Origin: an uncultured Clostridia bacterium
GTDB lineage: Bacteria > Bacillota > Clostridia > Christensenellales > Borkfalkiaceae
Assembly: GCA_947632195.1 (NCBI GenBank)
Contig: CANROE010000003.1
Location: 60,913-124,912, forward strand
Direction: 5' to 3'
Length of the DNA stretch: 64,000 bases
The notes below the pieces were generated by a model that was not told where the DNA came from, ran no database searches, and worked only from the letters and a program-made list of their open reading frames with translations. Positions 25,603-33,548 of the stretch are shown one piece after another (positions within the stretch are counted from its first letter, which is position 1; each line of letters starts with the position of its first letter). The translations under genes were made by a program, and so were the position numbers.

Positions 25603-26241
25603 TTACCTTTCTTCGTCTCTCTTTTCGAGCTTTTCTTCGAGGGCGAATACGCGTTCGCGCAAAGCGCAGAGCTCCTTGACGATGGGGTCCTCTTTTTCGG
25701 GCAAGAGGTCCTGCACCTTTTCGCCGTTGATCCTGACAACCCGCCCGGGCACGCCCACCACGGTGGCATAGGGCGGGACTTCGCTCAGAACGACCGCCCC
25801 CGCGCCGATCCTGGCGCCCTCGCCCACGGTGAACCCGCCGAGCACCTTTGCGCCGCACGAAATGGTGACGTTCCGCTTGATGGTGGGGTGACGCTTTCCC
25901 TTTTCTTTGCCCGTACCGCCGAGGGTGACGCCCTGATAGATGACGACCCCTTCATCGATCTCCGCCGTTTCGCCGATGACGACGCCCGCGCCGTGGTCGA
26001 TAAAGACCCCTGCCGCGATCTTTGCGGCGGGGTGGATCTCGATGCCCGTCGTAAATTTCGCCCATTGGGAAGTCATGCGGGCGAGCAGTTTTAAGTGCAT
26101 GCGATAGAGCCTGTTCGCCCAGCGGTGCCACGAGAGCGCGTGCACCCCCGCATAGGTGAGCCAGATCTCGAATTTACTGCGGGCGGCGGGATCGTTCCGT
26201 TTGGCCGCAGCGATGTCCTTTCTTAACCGTTTGAAAAACAT
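25603..26241 (-). CDS. cysE: Serine O-acetyltransferase
   Basis: A 212-residue left-handed beta-helix acetyltransferase that makes O-acetylserine, the first committed step of cysteine synthesis. Signatures are GIEIHPAAKIAAGVFIDHGAGVVIGETAEI (catalytic His in IDHGAG), YQGVTLGGTGKEKGKRHPTI, and GAKVLGGFTVGEGARIGAGAVV. The N-terminal helical domain is short, as in Gram-positive short-form CysE. The ATG at 26241 follows GGGGGG. The C-terminal tail has a coiled-coil look (LCALRERVFALEEKLEKRDEER). It directly precedes cysS (4 bp gap). Confidence 0.94.
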   Translation of the reverse strand: MFFKRLRKDIAAAKRNDPAARSKFEIWLTYAGVHALSWHRWANRLYRMHLKLLARMTSQWAKFTTGIEIHPAAKIAAGVFIDHGAGVVIGETAEIDEGVVIYQGVTLGGTGKEKGKRHPTIKRNVTISCGAKVLGGFTVGEGARIGAGAVVLSEVPPYATVVGVPGRVVRINGEKVQDLLPEKEDPIVKELCALRERVFALEEKLEKRDEER

Positions 26242-26269
26242 GATCCCCCCTTTGCACCAATATATTCCT

Positions 26270-26908
26270 TTACGCCGACCTTTCGTCCGCGCGGCGGATG
26301 GGGATCGTGTCGATCTTATATTCCGCGAGACAGTTGTCCCGCATGTCCGCGTTGAAAATTTTTTGGGTGAGCAGATATTCAAACACAATGTCCCGCACGC
26401 TGTCCTGTTTAAGCTCGAATCCGCACGCGGCGAGGAGATTGTTCACATCGAAGATCTGCATGCGGCAGACGAGCGCGATCGCCATAACGGTGCATTTTTC
26501 GGGATAATATTTCCCCTTCACGATCCCCCTCCATACGCGCTCGTCGAGCGAGAGCATTTCCCCCACGCTTTCAGGGGTCACGTCGTATTTTTTGAGGACG
26601 GAAGGCAGAAGCTTTGCAAACGTCAGCTTGCGGAAGGGATCTTTGACGCGGTCGGAAAAGGAGGGAAAGGAGAAACCGAACGTAAACTCGGTATCTTCCA
26701 GTCCCGCCTTGAAATTGGCGATGATCTCCTGCCAATTCTCGCGGTAGATGATGCGCATGAATTTGGATTCTTTGCGGGTGATGTTTCCGTCCGGCCCCAC
26801 CGTGAGCATTTCGGGCATTTTATAGCCCTCGATGGCGGCGATCTTCACATAGTCCGAATATTGCGAGGCGAAAAATTCATCCAATTCTCTGACGTAGCTG
26901 TATTCCAT
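26270..26908 (-). CDS. Uncharacterised protein with possible HTH-like repeats
   Basis: A 212-residue soluble protein I do not recognise. The N-terminal 60 residues are mixed. The middle and C-terminal parts are helical, and two blocks look helix-turn-helix-like: TPESVGEMLSLDERVWRGIVKGKYYPEKCTV (about 110-140) and DVNNLLAACGFELKQDSVRDIVFEYLLTQK. The second resembles the end of XRE-type domains in abortive-infection or sporulation regulators. The start at 26908 is set by a promoter ending 7 nt upstream, so it is predicted leaderless. It lies 28 bp upstream of cysE on the same strand, so a shared transcript is likely. Confidence 0.65.
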   Translation of the reverse strand: MEYSYVRELDEFFASQYSDYVKIAAIEGYKMPEMLTVGPDGNITRKESKFMRIIYRENWQEIIANFKAGLEDTEFTFGFSFPSFSDRVKDPFRKLTFAKLLPSVLKKYDVTPESVGEMLSLDERVWRGIVKGKYYPEKCTVMAIALVCRMQIFDVNNLLAACGFELKQDSVRDIVFEYLLTQKIFNADMRDNCLAEYKIDTIPIRRADERSA

Positions 26909-26915
26909 GGGCAGT

Positions 26916-26944
26916 ATTGTACCATTTTATATCGAAAAAAGCAA
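26916..26944 (-). promoter_or_regulatory. Leaderless-type promoter upstream of unknown gene and cysE-cysS
   Basis: Minus strand: TTGCTT (26944-26939), a 17-bp spacer, extended -10 TGGTACAAT (box 26921-26916). The start codon begins 7 nt after the -10 box. Confidence 0.72.
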
Positions 26945-27166
26945 AGCATTTTCGCAGAATTCCGAAAAAAACGGCCGAAAGGCTTTTTGCAAGAAACGGG
27001 AGCGGCGACAAGCGGCAAAGGCGGTCCCGAAGGGGACAAATACGGGAAATATTCAAATTCTTGTAAAAAATTTGCGAAAAAAATTTTCACGGACGGAATT
27101 TATCACAATTTTGAACGATTTTTCTGAAAAAATTGCCGCTTTCAATATGTTTTTGTAAAAAAATGC

Positions 27167-27195
27167 TTGCTATTTTCCAACATCTGTGTTAAAAT
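27167..27195 (+). promoter_or_regulatory. Promoter of deoR-family regulator gene
   Basis: TTGCTA (27167-27172), a 17-bp spacer, extended -10 TGTTAAAAT (box 27190-27195). The leader is about 30 nt with AGGAG before the ATG. The 26945-27166 stretch is AT-rich with A/T homopolymers and no gene. Confidence 0.75.
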
Positions 27196-27231
27196 CTTAC
27201 ATGGAAGAATATATAATCAGGAGCGTAAGTC

Positions 27232-27990
27232 ATGAAAAAGGATCGCATTGAAGAAATTGCCGAACTTTTGGATAAGCGCGGCAAACTCACTCTCAATCAG
27301 CTTGACACCTACTTTCCCGACGTGTCGCAAATGACCCTCCGGCGGGATCTTCTGCAACTCGAACAAGCGGGCCGCATCATCCGCGTGCGCGGCGGGGCGA
27401 TGTCCGTAAAAGAGGTGCAAAAGGTTTCCAACGAGCCGTATGCGAAAAAAACCGCCATGCATACCGACGAAAAGATCCGGATCGCGCAAAAGGCGGTCAG
27501 TCTCATCGAGGAAAACTGTTCCCTCTTCATCGACGGCGGCACCACCGCGATGTGTCTTGCAAAGGAACTGCCCGACATCCCCATGCATGTGTTCACCAAC
27601 GGGCTTGCGGTGGCCATTGAGCTGGCGCAGAAAAAGAACCTCAACGTGACCATGCTCGGCGGACAGGTGATGAAAGAAAACCTCTCCACCGCCGCGCCGC
27701 TTGCAAAGTCCTATTTTGAAAACACGAACTTCGAGCTCGCCATCATCTCCGCTTCGGCGTTCACCCCCGAGAACGGGTTCTCCTGCGGTTCCATGGTGGA
27801 GGCCGATCTCCTGAAAATGGCGCGCCAGAAAGCGAAAGCCATGTATATGATGCTCGACAGCTCCAAGATCGGCAAGATCATGCCCCACACCTTCGCGCGG
27901 CTCGAAGACATCGACGTGCTCATCACCGACGATGAATTCCCCGCCGACCTCAAAGAAGAGTTCTTAAAGCGGAACATTGTCGTAATGTAA
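27232..27990 (+). CDS. DeoR-family transcriptional regulator
   Basis: A 252-residue repressor. The N-terminal DeoR HTH is RIEEIAELLDKRGKLTLNQLDTYFPDVSQMTLRRDLLQLEQAGRIIRVRGGA. The C-terminal DeoR sensor domain, an ISOCOT/NagB-like fold, carries SLFIDGGTTAMCLAKEL and later IISASAFTPENGF, AKAMYMMLDSSKIG. Family members sense sugar phosphates and repress sugar catabolic operons. There is no adjacent sugar operon here (degV converges on it), so the target is unknown. It is a single-gene unit with its own promoter and a very strong terminator. Confidence 0.9.
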   Translation: MKKDRIEEIAELLDKRGKLTLNQLDTYFPDVSQMTLRRDLLQLEQAGRIIRVRGGAMSVKEVQKVSNEPYAKKTAMHTDEKIRIAQKAVSLIEENCSLFIDGGTTAMCLAKELPDIPMHVFTNGLAVAIELAQKKNLNVTMLGGQVMKENLSTAAPLAKSYFENTNFELAIISASAFTPENGFSCGSMVEADLLKMARQKAKAMYMMLDSSKIGKIMPHTFARLEDIDVLITDDEFPADLKEEFLKRNIVVM

Positions 27991-28003
27991 GATCCCGATA
28001 AAA

Positions 28004-28052
28004 GACGCCGCGCCGTGCAATGTTTGCACGGCGCGGCGTCTTTTATTTTTTT
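28004..28052. terminator. Bidirectional terminator between deoR-type gene and degV
   Basis: A perfect 17-bp stem (28004-28020 with 28024-28040) with loop TGT, then TTTTATTTTTTT on the plus strand and TTTTATC on the minus strand. The degV stop codon (28043-28045) lies inside the plus-strand T-tract. Confidence 0.92.
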
Positions 28053-28858
28053 GCCACATACACGATCCCTGCGGCGGAGGGCCCGATGTGGGCGCCCACA
28101 GCGCAGCAGACGGGAAAGATACGGCAGTTCTCCCGTCCGACCGCCCGCATGATCTCGCGCGGCGGCGCGTCGCTGTCCGTCTGTAAAAAGTAGACGGGGT
28201 AGTCGGGGTCGGCCTCTTCCCGCAAAAACTTCTGCGCGACCGCATAAAGCGCCTTCTTCTGTCCGTGCGCCATGCCTGCGGCCTCCACCGTTCCCGTCCC
28301 GCCAATCGTGACGATCGGTTTGACGCCGAGCAGTCCCCCGACAAACGCAGCGCTCCGTTTGAGCCGCCCGCCCTTTCTGAGATATTCGAGGGTGTTGAGG
28401 CAGGCGTACAGCCGAATGCGGGGACGCAAACGATCGAGAATGGCGATGACTTCCTCTGCGCTCCTGTCGCGGTACTTTACCGCCGTTTCCACGAGAATGC
28501 GCAGCATTGCCGTCGTGCAGAGGGTGTTGTAGATGTGCACGCGGGAAAATCCCCCCTCCTCTTTCGCGAGCCGCGCGACGTTCGCCGTGCCGGACAGCTG
28601 CGACGAGATGAGCAGCACGAGGGTCTCTTCCCCCGCCGTCCGCGCAAATGCCTCCGAAAACTGCGCCTCGGAGGGCTGCGATGTGTGCGGGAACTCTCCC
28701 GCAAGCAACTTTCGGTAAAACTCCGCTTTACTCAGGTCTATGCCGTCGAGATAGGCCGTCCCGCCGAATACGACGGTGAGCGGGATCACCTCCACCCCGA
28801 GCGCGTTTGCCTCCTCCCGTGAAATTTCCGAGGATGAATCGGTAATAATTCTCAGCAT
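28043..28858 (-). CDS. DegV-family fatty-acid-binding protein
   Basis: A 271-residue DegV protein. The N-terminus RIITDSSSEISREEANALGVEVIPLTVVFGGTAYLDG and the conserved TSQPSEAQFSEAF and LLISSQLSGTANVARLA are diagnostic. The C-terminal domain has RKGGRLKRSAAFVGGLLGVKPIVTI. DegV/FakB proteins bind a fatty acid and present it to a FakA kinase for phospholipid synthesis. No fakA (Dak-type) gene is in the window, so partnership is inferred. The ATG at 28858 follows GGGAGG. It shares a convergent terminator with the DeoR-type gene. Confidence 0.92.
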   Translation of the reverse strand: MLRIITDSSSEISREEANALGVEVIPLTVVFGGTAYLDGIDLSKAEFYRKLLAGEFPHTSQPSEAQFSEAFARTAGEETLVLLISSQLSGTANVARLAKEEGGFSRVHIYNTLCTTAMLRILVETAVKYRDRSAEEVIAILDRLRPRIRLYACLNTLEYLRKGGRLKRSAAFVGGLLGVKPIVTIGGTGTVEAAGMAHGQKKALYAVAQKFLREEADPDYPVYFLQTDSDAPPREIMRAVGRENCRIFPVCCAVGAHIGPSAAGIVYVAKK

Positions 28859-29003
28859 GCGAGCCTCCCGTGCGGCGCATTTGCCGCCCTTTTTGAAGAA
28901 TCACCGAAATTATAGCGCCGTTTGTTCACTTTGTCAACTGATTTGCGCTTGTTTTGCGATTTTCTGAGGGAGCCCTTTGCTGTCCCTTATCCTTTTTCAA
29001 AGT

Positions 29004-29216
29004 TTAATATTCCGAAATGCCAAGCACATAGTCCGAGCGTACATCGAGCAGGGCGCAAAGTTTGGCAAACGTATCAAGCGCGGGGAAAATATCCTGTTTC
29101 ATATATTTGGAAACCGTCTGCGCCGAAACCCCGATCGCCTTCGCTATGTCCTTCTGCGCCATGCCGCTATGCGAAATCACTTCCCTCAGACGCACTTGAA
29201 TGTCTTTTAACTCCAT
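29004..29216 (-). CDS. Small XRE-family regulator divergent from a structured RNA
   Basis: A 70-residue protein consisting of one HTH domain: MELKDIQVRLREVISHSGMAQKDIAKAIGVSAQTVSKYMKQ, followed by the usual ALLDVRSDYVLGISEY helix. There is no effector domain. Just upstream lie a perfect 19-bp palindrome and a second degenerate one, which overlap a perfect-consensus promoter pointing away from this gene. The simplest reading is that it represses the divergent transcript and possibly itself. No promoter of its own could be assigned with confidence. Confidence 0.85.
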   Translation of the reverse strand: MELKDIQVRLREVISHSGMAQKDIAKAIGVSAQTVSKYMKQDIFPALDTFAKLCALLDVRSDYVLGISEY

Positions 29217-29250
29217 AATTCCCCCTTTTTTTGAACTTTTTCAAAAAAAA

Positions 29251-29304
29251 TATCGCACAATATGCGATAAATCGCTTGACAATCGCATATTAGGTGATTA
29301 TAAT
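29251..29304 (+). promoter_or_regulatory. Perfect-consensus promoter with two operators
   Basis: TTGACA (29276-29281), a 17-bp spacer, TATAAT (29299-29304). Operator 1 is TATCGCA-CAATA-TGCGATA (29251-29269), just upstream of the -35. Operator 2 is AATCGCA-TATTA-GGTGATT (29281-29299), filling the spacer. They start 30 bp apart; another half-site AATCGCT lies at 29270-29276. Confidence 0.85.
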
Positions 29305-29310
29305 AGGGGT

Positions 29311-29500
29311 AGTTTCCGAAATGTCCTTTACCTCGGAAACGGAAAACCGGGCGCAAATACTTTCCCCCTAAAAAAGTTGTTTCTACTCGGTTTTCCAAAA
29401 GCGCGCACGGCATTCCTTTCGCCGTGCGCGTCCTTGTCGGGAGGCGATATGAGAAAAAAGAGCGCAAAAAAGGACGGGGGGTTCCCGTCCTTTTGGTTTT
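29311..29500 (+). ncRNA. Candidate structured small RNA (about 190 nt)
   Basis: Transcription should start near 29311. Three perfect hairpins follow almost without spacing. P1 is GTTTCCGA/TCGGAAAC (29312-29319 with 29333-29340). P2 is GGAAAACCG/CGGTTTTCC (29341-29349 with 29388-29396). P3 is CGCGCACGGC/GCCGTGCGCG (29402-29411 with 29421-29430). Then comes a terminator stem AAAAGGACGGG/CCCGTCCTTTT (29468-29478 with 29484-29494). A good ribosome site (GGGAGG) and ATG at 29450 open a 32-codon frame that runs through the terminator into the end of pckG, so it is probably not a gene, though a short leader peptide cannot be excluded. I do not recognise the RNA as a known family. Confidence 0.65.
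29466..29494 (-). terminator. pckG terminator (shared with the plus-strand RNA)
   Basis: The 11-bp stem is followed on the minus strand by a T-tract (29473-29466 region, six or more T), ending pckG. On the plus strand TTTTGGTTTT follows. Confidence 0.85.
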
Positions 29501-29503
29501 GCT

Positions 29504-31276
29504 TTATGCTTCGCAGTTTGCTTTCAAAACTCTCAGGCTCTCTCTGAGCTCCTCGGGCAGACGGTCGCCGAACTGCTCATAGTAGCCCGCGATCTCATCC
29601 GCCTCGGCGCTCCAACGCTTTTTGTCCACATAGAGGATGCTTTCGAGCGTCTCTTCCGAAAGATCGAGCCCTTCAAGGTCGATGTCCTTCGCGTAAGGCA
29701 CATAGCCGATCGCCGTCTCTCTTGCGTCCACTGCGTTTTGGCAGCGCTTTAAGATCCAGTCGAGCACGCGCATGTTGTCGCCGAACCCCGGCCAGATAAA
29801 GTTGCCGTCCGCGTCCTGGCGGAACCAGTTGACGTTGAAGATCTTGGGCGGATTCTTGATCTTTTTGCCCATCTCGATCCAATGTCCGAAATAATCGGCC
29901 ATGTGATAGCCCGCAAAGGGTTTCATCGCCATGGGGTCGTGGCGCAGAACGCCGACCGCGCCCGTCGCTGCCGCCGTGGTCTCGCTCGACATGATGGAGC
30001 CGACAAACACGCCGTGGTTCCAATCGCGGGACTGATAGACAAGGGGCGTAGTGGTTGCCCGTCTGCCGCCGAAGATGATGGCGTCGAGCGGCACGCCTTC
30101 CTTGGAGTTGAACTCGGGAGAGAGGCAGGGGCAGCCCGTTGCGGGAGCGGTAAAGCGGGAATTGGGGTGCGCCGCCTTTGTGCCGCTCTCGGGCGTCCAT
30201 TCGTTTCCGAGCCAGTCGATGAGGTGTGCGGGCGCCTGCTTGGTGAGCCCTTCCCACCACACGGTGTTGTCCGCAGGGTCGATGGCGACGTTGGTGAAGA
30301 TGGTGCCCTGCCGCGTTGCGGCGAGCGCGTTGGGGTTGCTCTTTTCGTTGGTGCCGGGGGCGACGCCGAAGAACCCGTTCTCGGGGTTTACTGCCCAGAG
30401 CCTGCCGTCCGCGCCCACCCTGATCCATGCGATGTCGTCGCCGACGCATTCCACCTTATACCCCTTTTCGAGGTAGTGTTTGGGGGGAATGAGCATGGCA
30501 AGATTGGTCTTGCCGCAGGCGGAGGGGAACGCCGCCGCCACATAATGCTTTTCGCCATTCGGGTAAGTGACCCCCAAAATGAGCATGTGCTCCGCCATCC
30601 AGCCCTCATTCTTGCCGAGATAGGATGCGATCCTGAGGGCAAAACACTTCTTGCCGAGAAGGACGTTTCCGCCGTAAGCGGAGTTCACCGAGATGATGGT
30701 ATTGTCCTCGGGGAAGTGCATGATATAGCGTTTTTCAGGGTCGACGTCGCATTTGCAGTGGAAACCCTTGATGAAGTCGCCGTCCTCGCCGAGATAGTCG
30801 TAGCAATCGAGCCCCACTCTCGTCATGATCGCCATGTTGAGGACGACGTAGATGGAGTCGGTGACCTCGATGCCGATCTTGGAGAAGGGGGAGCCGACCA
30901 CGCCCATCGAATAGGGAATGACGTACATGGTGCGGCCTTTCATCTTGCCGCGCGCGATCTCACGGCAGAGGGCGTACGCCTCTTGGGGATCCATCCAATA
31001 GTTGATGGGACCTGCGTCCTCTTTGTTCTTGCAGCAGATGAAGGTGCGGTCCTCCACGCGCGCGACGTCGTTTTTGGCCGTGCGGTGATAGTAGCAGCCG
31101 GGGAGCTTTTCCTGGTTGAGCTTGATCATCTCCCCCGTCTTTACGCCCTCTTTTCTGAGCTGTTCGAGCTGCGCCTCGCTGCCGTCGATCCAGACGATGT
31201 TATCGGGACAGGCGAGATTTGCGCTCTCTTCGACGAACGCAAGCACTTTTTTGTTCTTGGTAAGAGCCGATGTCAT
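29504..31276 (-). CDS. pckG: Phosphoenolpyruvate carboxykinase, GTP type
   Basis: A 590-residue GTP-dependent PEPCK that interconverts oxaloacetate and phosphoenolpyruvate. Landmarks are the N-terminal IVWIDGSEAQLEQL, MYVIPYSMGVVGSPFSKIGIEVTDS, the P-loop-like FPSACGKTNLAML, the metal-site GDDIAWIR and PTG-type nucleotide loop region, and the C-terminal NWFRQDADGNFIWPGFGDNMRVLDWIL. Most Firmicutes carry the ATP type (pckA); the GTP type is found in a subset of anaerobes. GAGGTCAATTT precedes the ATG. It is a single-gene unit with promoter and terminator. Confidence 0.96.
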   Translation of the reverse strand: MTSALTKNKKVLAFVEESANLACPDNIVWIDGSEAQLEQLRKEGVKTGEMIKLNQEKLPGCYYHRTAKNDVARVEDRTFICCKNKEDAGPINYWMDPQEAYALCREIARGKMKGRTMYVIPYSMGVVGSPFSKIGIEVTDSIYVVLNMAIMTRVGLDCYDYLGEDGDFIKGFHCKCDVDPEKRYIMHFPEDNTIISVNSAYGGNVLLGKKCFALRIASYLGKNEGWMAEHMLILGVTYPNGEKHYVAAAFPSACGKTNLAMLIPPKHYLEKGYKVECVGDDIAWIRVGADGRLWAVNPENGFFGVAPGTNEKSNPNALAATRQGTIFTNVAIDPADNTVWWEGLTKQAPAHLIDWLGNEWTPESGTKAAHPNSRFTAPATGCPCLSPEFNSKEGVPLDAIIFGGRRATTTPLVYQSRDWNHGVFVGSIMSSETTAAATGAVGVLRHDPMAMKPFAGYHMADYFGHWIEMGKKIKNPPKIFNVNWFRQDADGNFIWPGFGDNMRVLDWILKRCQNAVDARETAIGYVPYAKDIDLEGLDLSEETLESILYVDKKRWSAEADEIAGYYEQFGDRLPEELRESLRVLKANCEA

Positions 31277-31339
31277 AAATTGACCTCCGTATAAATTTTC
31301 CGTTGAATGGGCAGAAAGCGCCCAACTTCTTCCAAATAC

Positions 31340-31368
31340 AGTATAGCACGAAAGTTTGTCAAAGTAAA
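31340..31368 (-). promoter_or_regulatory. pckG promoter
   Basis: Minus strand: TTTACT (31368-31363), a 17-bp spacer, extended -10 TGCTATACT (box 31345-31340). A TTGACA also lies nearby but only 11 bp from the -10, so it is not used as the -35 here. Confidence 0.65.
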
Positions 31369-31417
31369 CCGTTTTGAAAAAATTTTGTCGGCAGGAGATT
31401 TTGGGAGCCGTTTCAGT

Positions 31418-32335
31418 TCAGCTCTGTTCCACTTTCACATAGTCGCCCGTGTCGGCGTCCTGAAAGACGACAAAATAGCCGTCGTCCTCCGAATAGGGGC
31501 CGACGGGCACAAACACGCTCGCTTCCTTCGCCTCTTCGGGCGGGGAATTTTTGATCGCTACGCAGAGGTATTTGGGGATCCCCTCCGCGTACACGACCCC
31601 GAGGAGCGCCCCCTCCGTTTTGACCCACTCCGAGTGGGGCAGCGCGGCGCACAGCGCGCTGTCCCGAGGGTATTTTTCAAACGCCGCTTTGAGTTTCGCG
31701 GCAATCTTGTTATAATATGTAAGCCCGCCCCGATTGAGGCGGAACGGGTGCACGGCGGTATCCTCTGCGGGCGGGCAAGCGGGACCGCTTTCATAAAAGT
31801 TTGCGCTTGCGATCGCCTCGTCGTCGTACCTTGCGGCGGCCGTATCGCCGATGGGCTCCTCTTCGCTGTCCGGCACAGGCACGGCGGGCGCAAGTGGCAC
31901 CTGCGGCGAGGGAGCGCCTGGGATCTGGTTGGGGGGCATGGGCACGGGGACGGGCCGCTTTCTCGGCTGTTCGGAGAGCGCCCGCAGAAGGGGAAGATGA
32001 TCGTCGGGCGCGTTGCCGCACCGGCCGAAAGCGATCGGCTCCGCCTCACCCCGCACAAAGCACAGGAGCACCGAAAATCCCTCTGCGACAGAGGGCGCGT
32101 CCTCAACTCGGAGCGCCTCGTTCCCCCTGAGCCCGAAGGTATAATATTTCCCTCCCGCCTGCACGACGAGGACATATCTTCCCTCCGCCACGGGAGAGAG
32201 TCCCGCAATGCGCGGCGTTACCGTGAGTTCGCTGCCCAGCCGCTCGGCGTACACCGCCCCCGTGAGAAGTCCGCCGTCCGCCGAAAATCCCCTCTTCATC
32301 TGTTTGAGAATGCAAAGTCGCTTTTCGTATGCCAT
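31418..32335 (-). CDS. Uncharacterised two-domain protein with proline-rich linker
   Basis: A 305-residue soluble protein I do not recognise. The N-terminal domain (about 1-110) is beta-rich (LTGAVYAERLGSELTVTPRIAGLSPVAEGRYVLVVQ). The middle (about 125-165) is proline-rich (RKRPVPVPMPPNQIPGAPSPQVPLAP) and likely flexible. The C-terminal domain has YYNKIAAKLKAAFEKYP, then GALLGVVYAEGIPKYLCVAIK and GYFVVFQDADTGDYV. Both domains share a G-V-x-Y-A-E-type strand, hinting at internal duplication. The ribosome site GGAAAGGAT precedes the ATG. It lies downstream of the polytopic membrane protein on the same strand, so it may be functionally linked. Confidence 0.68.
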   Translation of the reverse strand: MAYEKRLCILKQMKRGFSADGGLLTGAVYAERLGSELTVTPRIAGLSPVAEGRYVLVVQAGGKYYTFGLRGNEALRVEDAPSVAEGFSVLLCFVRGEAEPIAFGRCGNAPDDHLPLLRALSEQPRKRPVPVPMPPNQIPGAPSPQVPLAPAVPVPDSEEEPIGDTAAARYDDEAIASANFYESGPACPPAEDTAVHPFRLNRGGLTYYNKIAAKLKAAFEKYPRDSALCAALPHSEWVKTEGALLGVVYAEGIPKYLCVAIKNSPPEEAKEASVFVPVGPYSEDDGYFVVFQDADTGDYVKVEQS

Positions 32336-32441
32336 ATCCTTTCCCCTTTGGGTTCTTATATGAGTTTACCGCAAAACGGGAAACGAAACTTGCAAACGGG
32401 TGTCAAAAAACCGCGACTTTGCGCGGTTTTTCGGCGGACCG

Positions 32442-33548
32442 TCAGATAAGACCGGTGATCCAATTCATGAGGAAAAATTCGATGAGCCCGCCTCCGCCCG
32501 CAAACAGCGCCCATAGGAGCCCGTAGTTTGCGGCATAGTACACGGGAATGAGGCGGGAGAGCCCCGGATGGCGGGGCGCTTTGCGCACGTCGAACAGAAG
32601 GATGAGCGGCGCGCCCACCGCCATGGTGTAGGACTTTCCGAACCCGACCTTTTGCAGCACGGCGACATTGGAGAGGGCGAGATCGATGATACTCACCGAA
32701 ATGAGAAGAGCGGCGAGGACGACCGAGCTGATGTCCGCCTCGGCAAAGCCCGTCTTGCGCTCGGTGCGTTTGAGATAGCACAGCACGCCCGCGAAAAAGA
32801 TCCAATAGGCGATCTGTTTGTGCGGGAGCAGCGCGCCGAGGTAGATATCGAGGCGGATCCTGCCGAAACTCGCAAGCCCGTGCAGCACAAAGGATGCAGC
32901 GATGTAGAGGGCGGGCAACAGGGCGAGATAGCGGAACACGAGCAGCTTTTTCTTCGTATTCGCCCATGCGGGCGTGTAAAAGACGAACAGAAAGATGAGC
33001 CCGCACAAAAAGCTGTCCAAAAAGACGTTGAAGTTGGACACCTGCGCAAACAGCGCGTACAAAATTTCATCCAGAAACTCGTTGAGCAATTCCGCCGAGA
33101 GCTCCGTCCCGATCCCCGTATATCCTTCGATGAGCTCTCTGATCATCTCCCCGAGCACGGGAATGACGAGGTTGACAAAGAAGAAGATCTCTACGCCGTA
33201 AAAGAGGAGCGTCCACACCGCATACTGCGCCACCGTGCGGGGAAGGTCGGACTTCTTTTGGAAGATACTCGAAAGAAGGGAGATAAAGAGAAGAGGCACG
33301 GTCAGGCGGTTGAGATCGTGCAAAAAGCGGAACAGCGGCAAATAGGGGCTCTCCGCAGGCAGATTCGAGAGGACCCAGACGGCAAGTTGAGAGAGGGTGA
33401 CGAGAAAGAGGGCGATCCATTTGAGGGCGAGATAGGAGAGCCTCGGGCGGTACGTTATGACATCCGAAAAGAAGGCGCGCACCTTTCCGAACGCACCCCG
33501 TGCGCCCCGCATATCACGGGCCTGCGTGTCCCCCGCTGCGCCCTTCAT
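32442..33548 (-). CDS. Polytopic membrane protein of unknown function
   Basis: A 368-residue protein with roughly eight to nine hydrophobic segments (examples: LKWIALFLVTLSQLAVWVL, VPLLFISLLSSIF, YAVWTLLFYGVEIFFFVNLVI, FLCGLIFLFVFYTPAW, YLALLPALYIAASFVL, AYWIFFAGVLCYL, VLAALLISVSIIDLAL). Its stop-start overlap (ATGA) with the propeller-like gene upstream shows translational coupling, so the start at 33548 is preferred to a longer open frame. I do not recognise a transporter or enzyme motif. It lies with two other unknown genes between pckG and the double-HTH regulator. Confidence 0.7.
   Translation of the reverse strand: MKGAAGDTQARDMRGARGAFGKVRAFFSDVITYRPRLSYLALKWIALFLVTLSQLAVWVLSNLPAESPYLPLFRFLHDLNRLTVPLLFISLLSSIFQKKSDLPRTVAQYAVWTLLFYGVEIFFFVNLVIPVLGEMIRELIEGYTGIGTELSAELLNEFLDEILYALFAQVSNFNVFLDSFLCGLIFLFVFYTPAWANTKKKLLVFRYLALLPALYIAASFVLHGLASFGRIRLDIYLGALLPHKQIAYWIFFAGVLCYLKRTERKTGFAEADISSVVLAALLISVSIIDLALSNVAVLQKVGFGKSYTMAVGAPLILLFDVRKAPRHPGLSRLIPVYYAANYGLLWALFAGGGGLIEFFLMNWITGLI

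Noticed and set aside
29450..29547. Short frame (32 codons) with good GGGAGG site after hairpin P3
   Set aside because: It crosses the terminator and overlaps the 3' end of pckG; its peptide is basic and low-information. Kept only as a possible leader peptide.
31340..31362. TTGACA close to the pckG -10 box
   Set aside because: Only 11 bp separate it from TATACT, too short for sigma-A; the TTTACT 17 bp away fits better.
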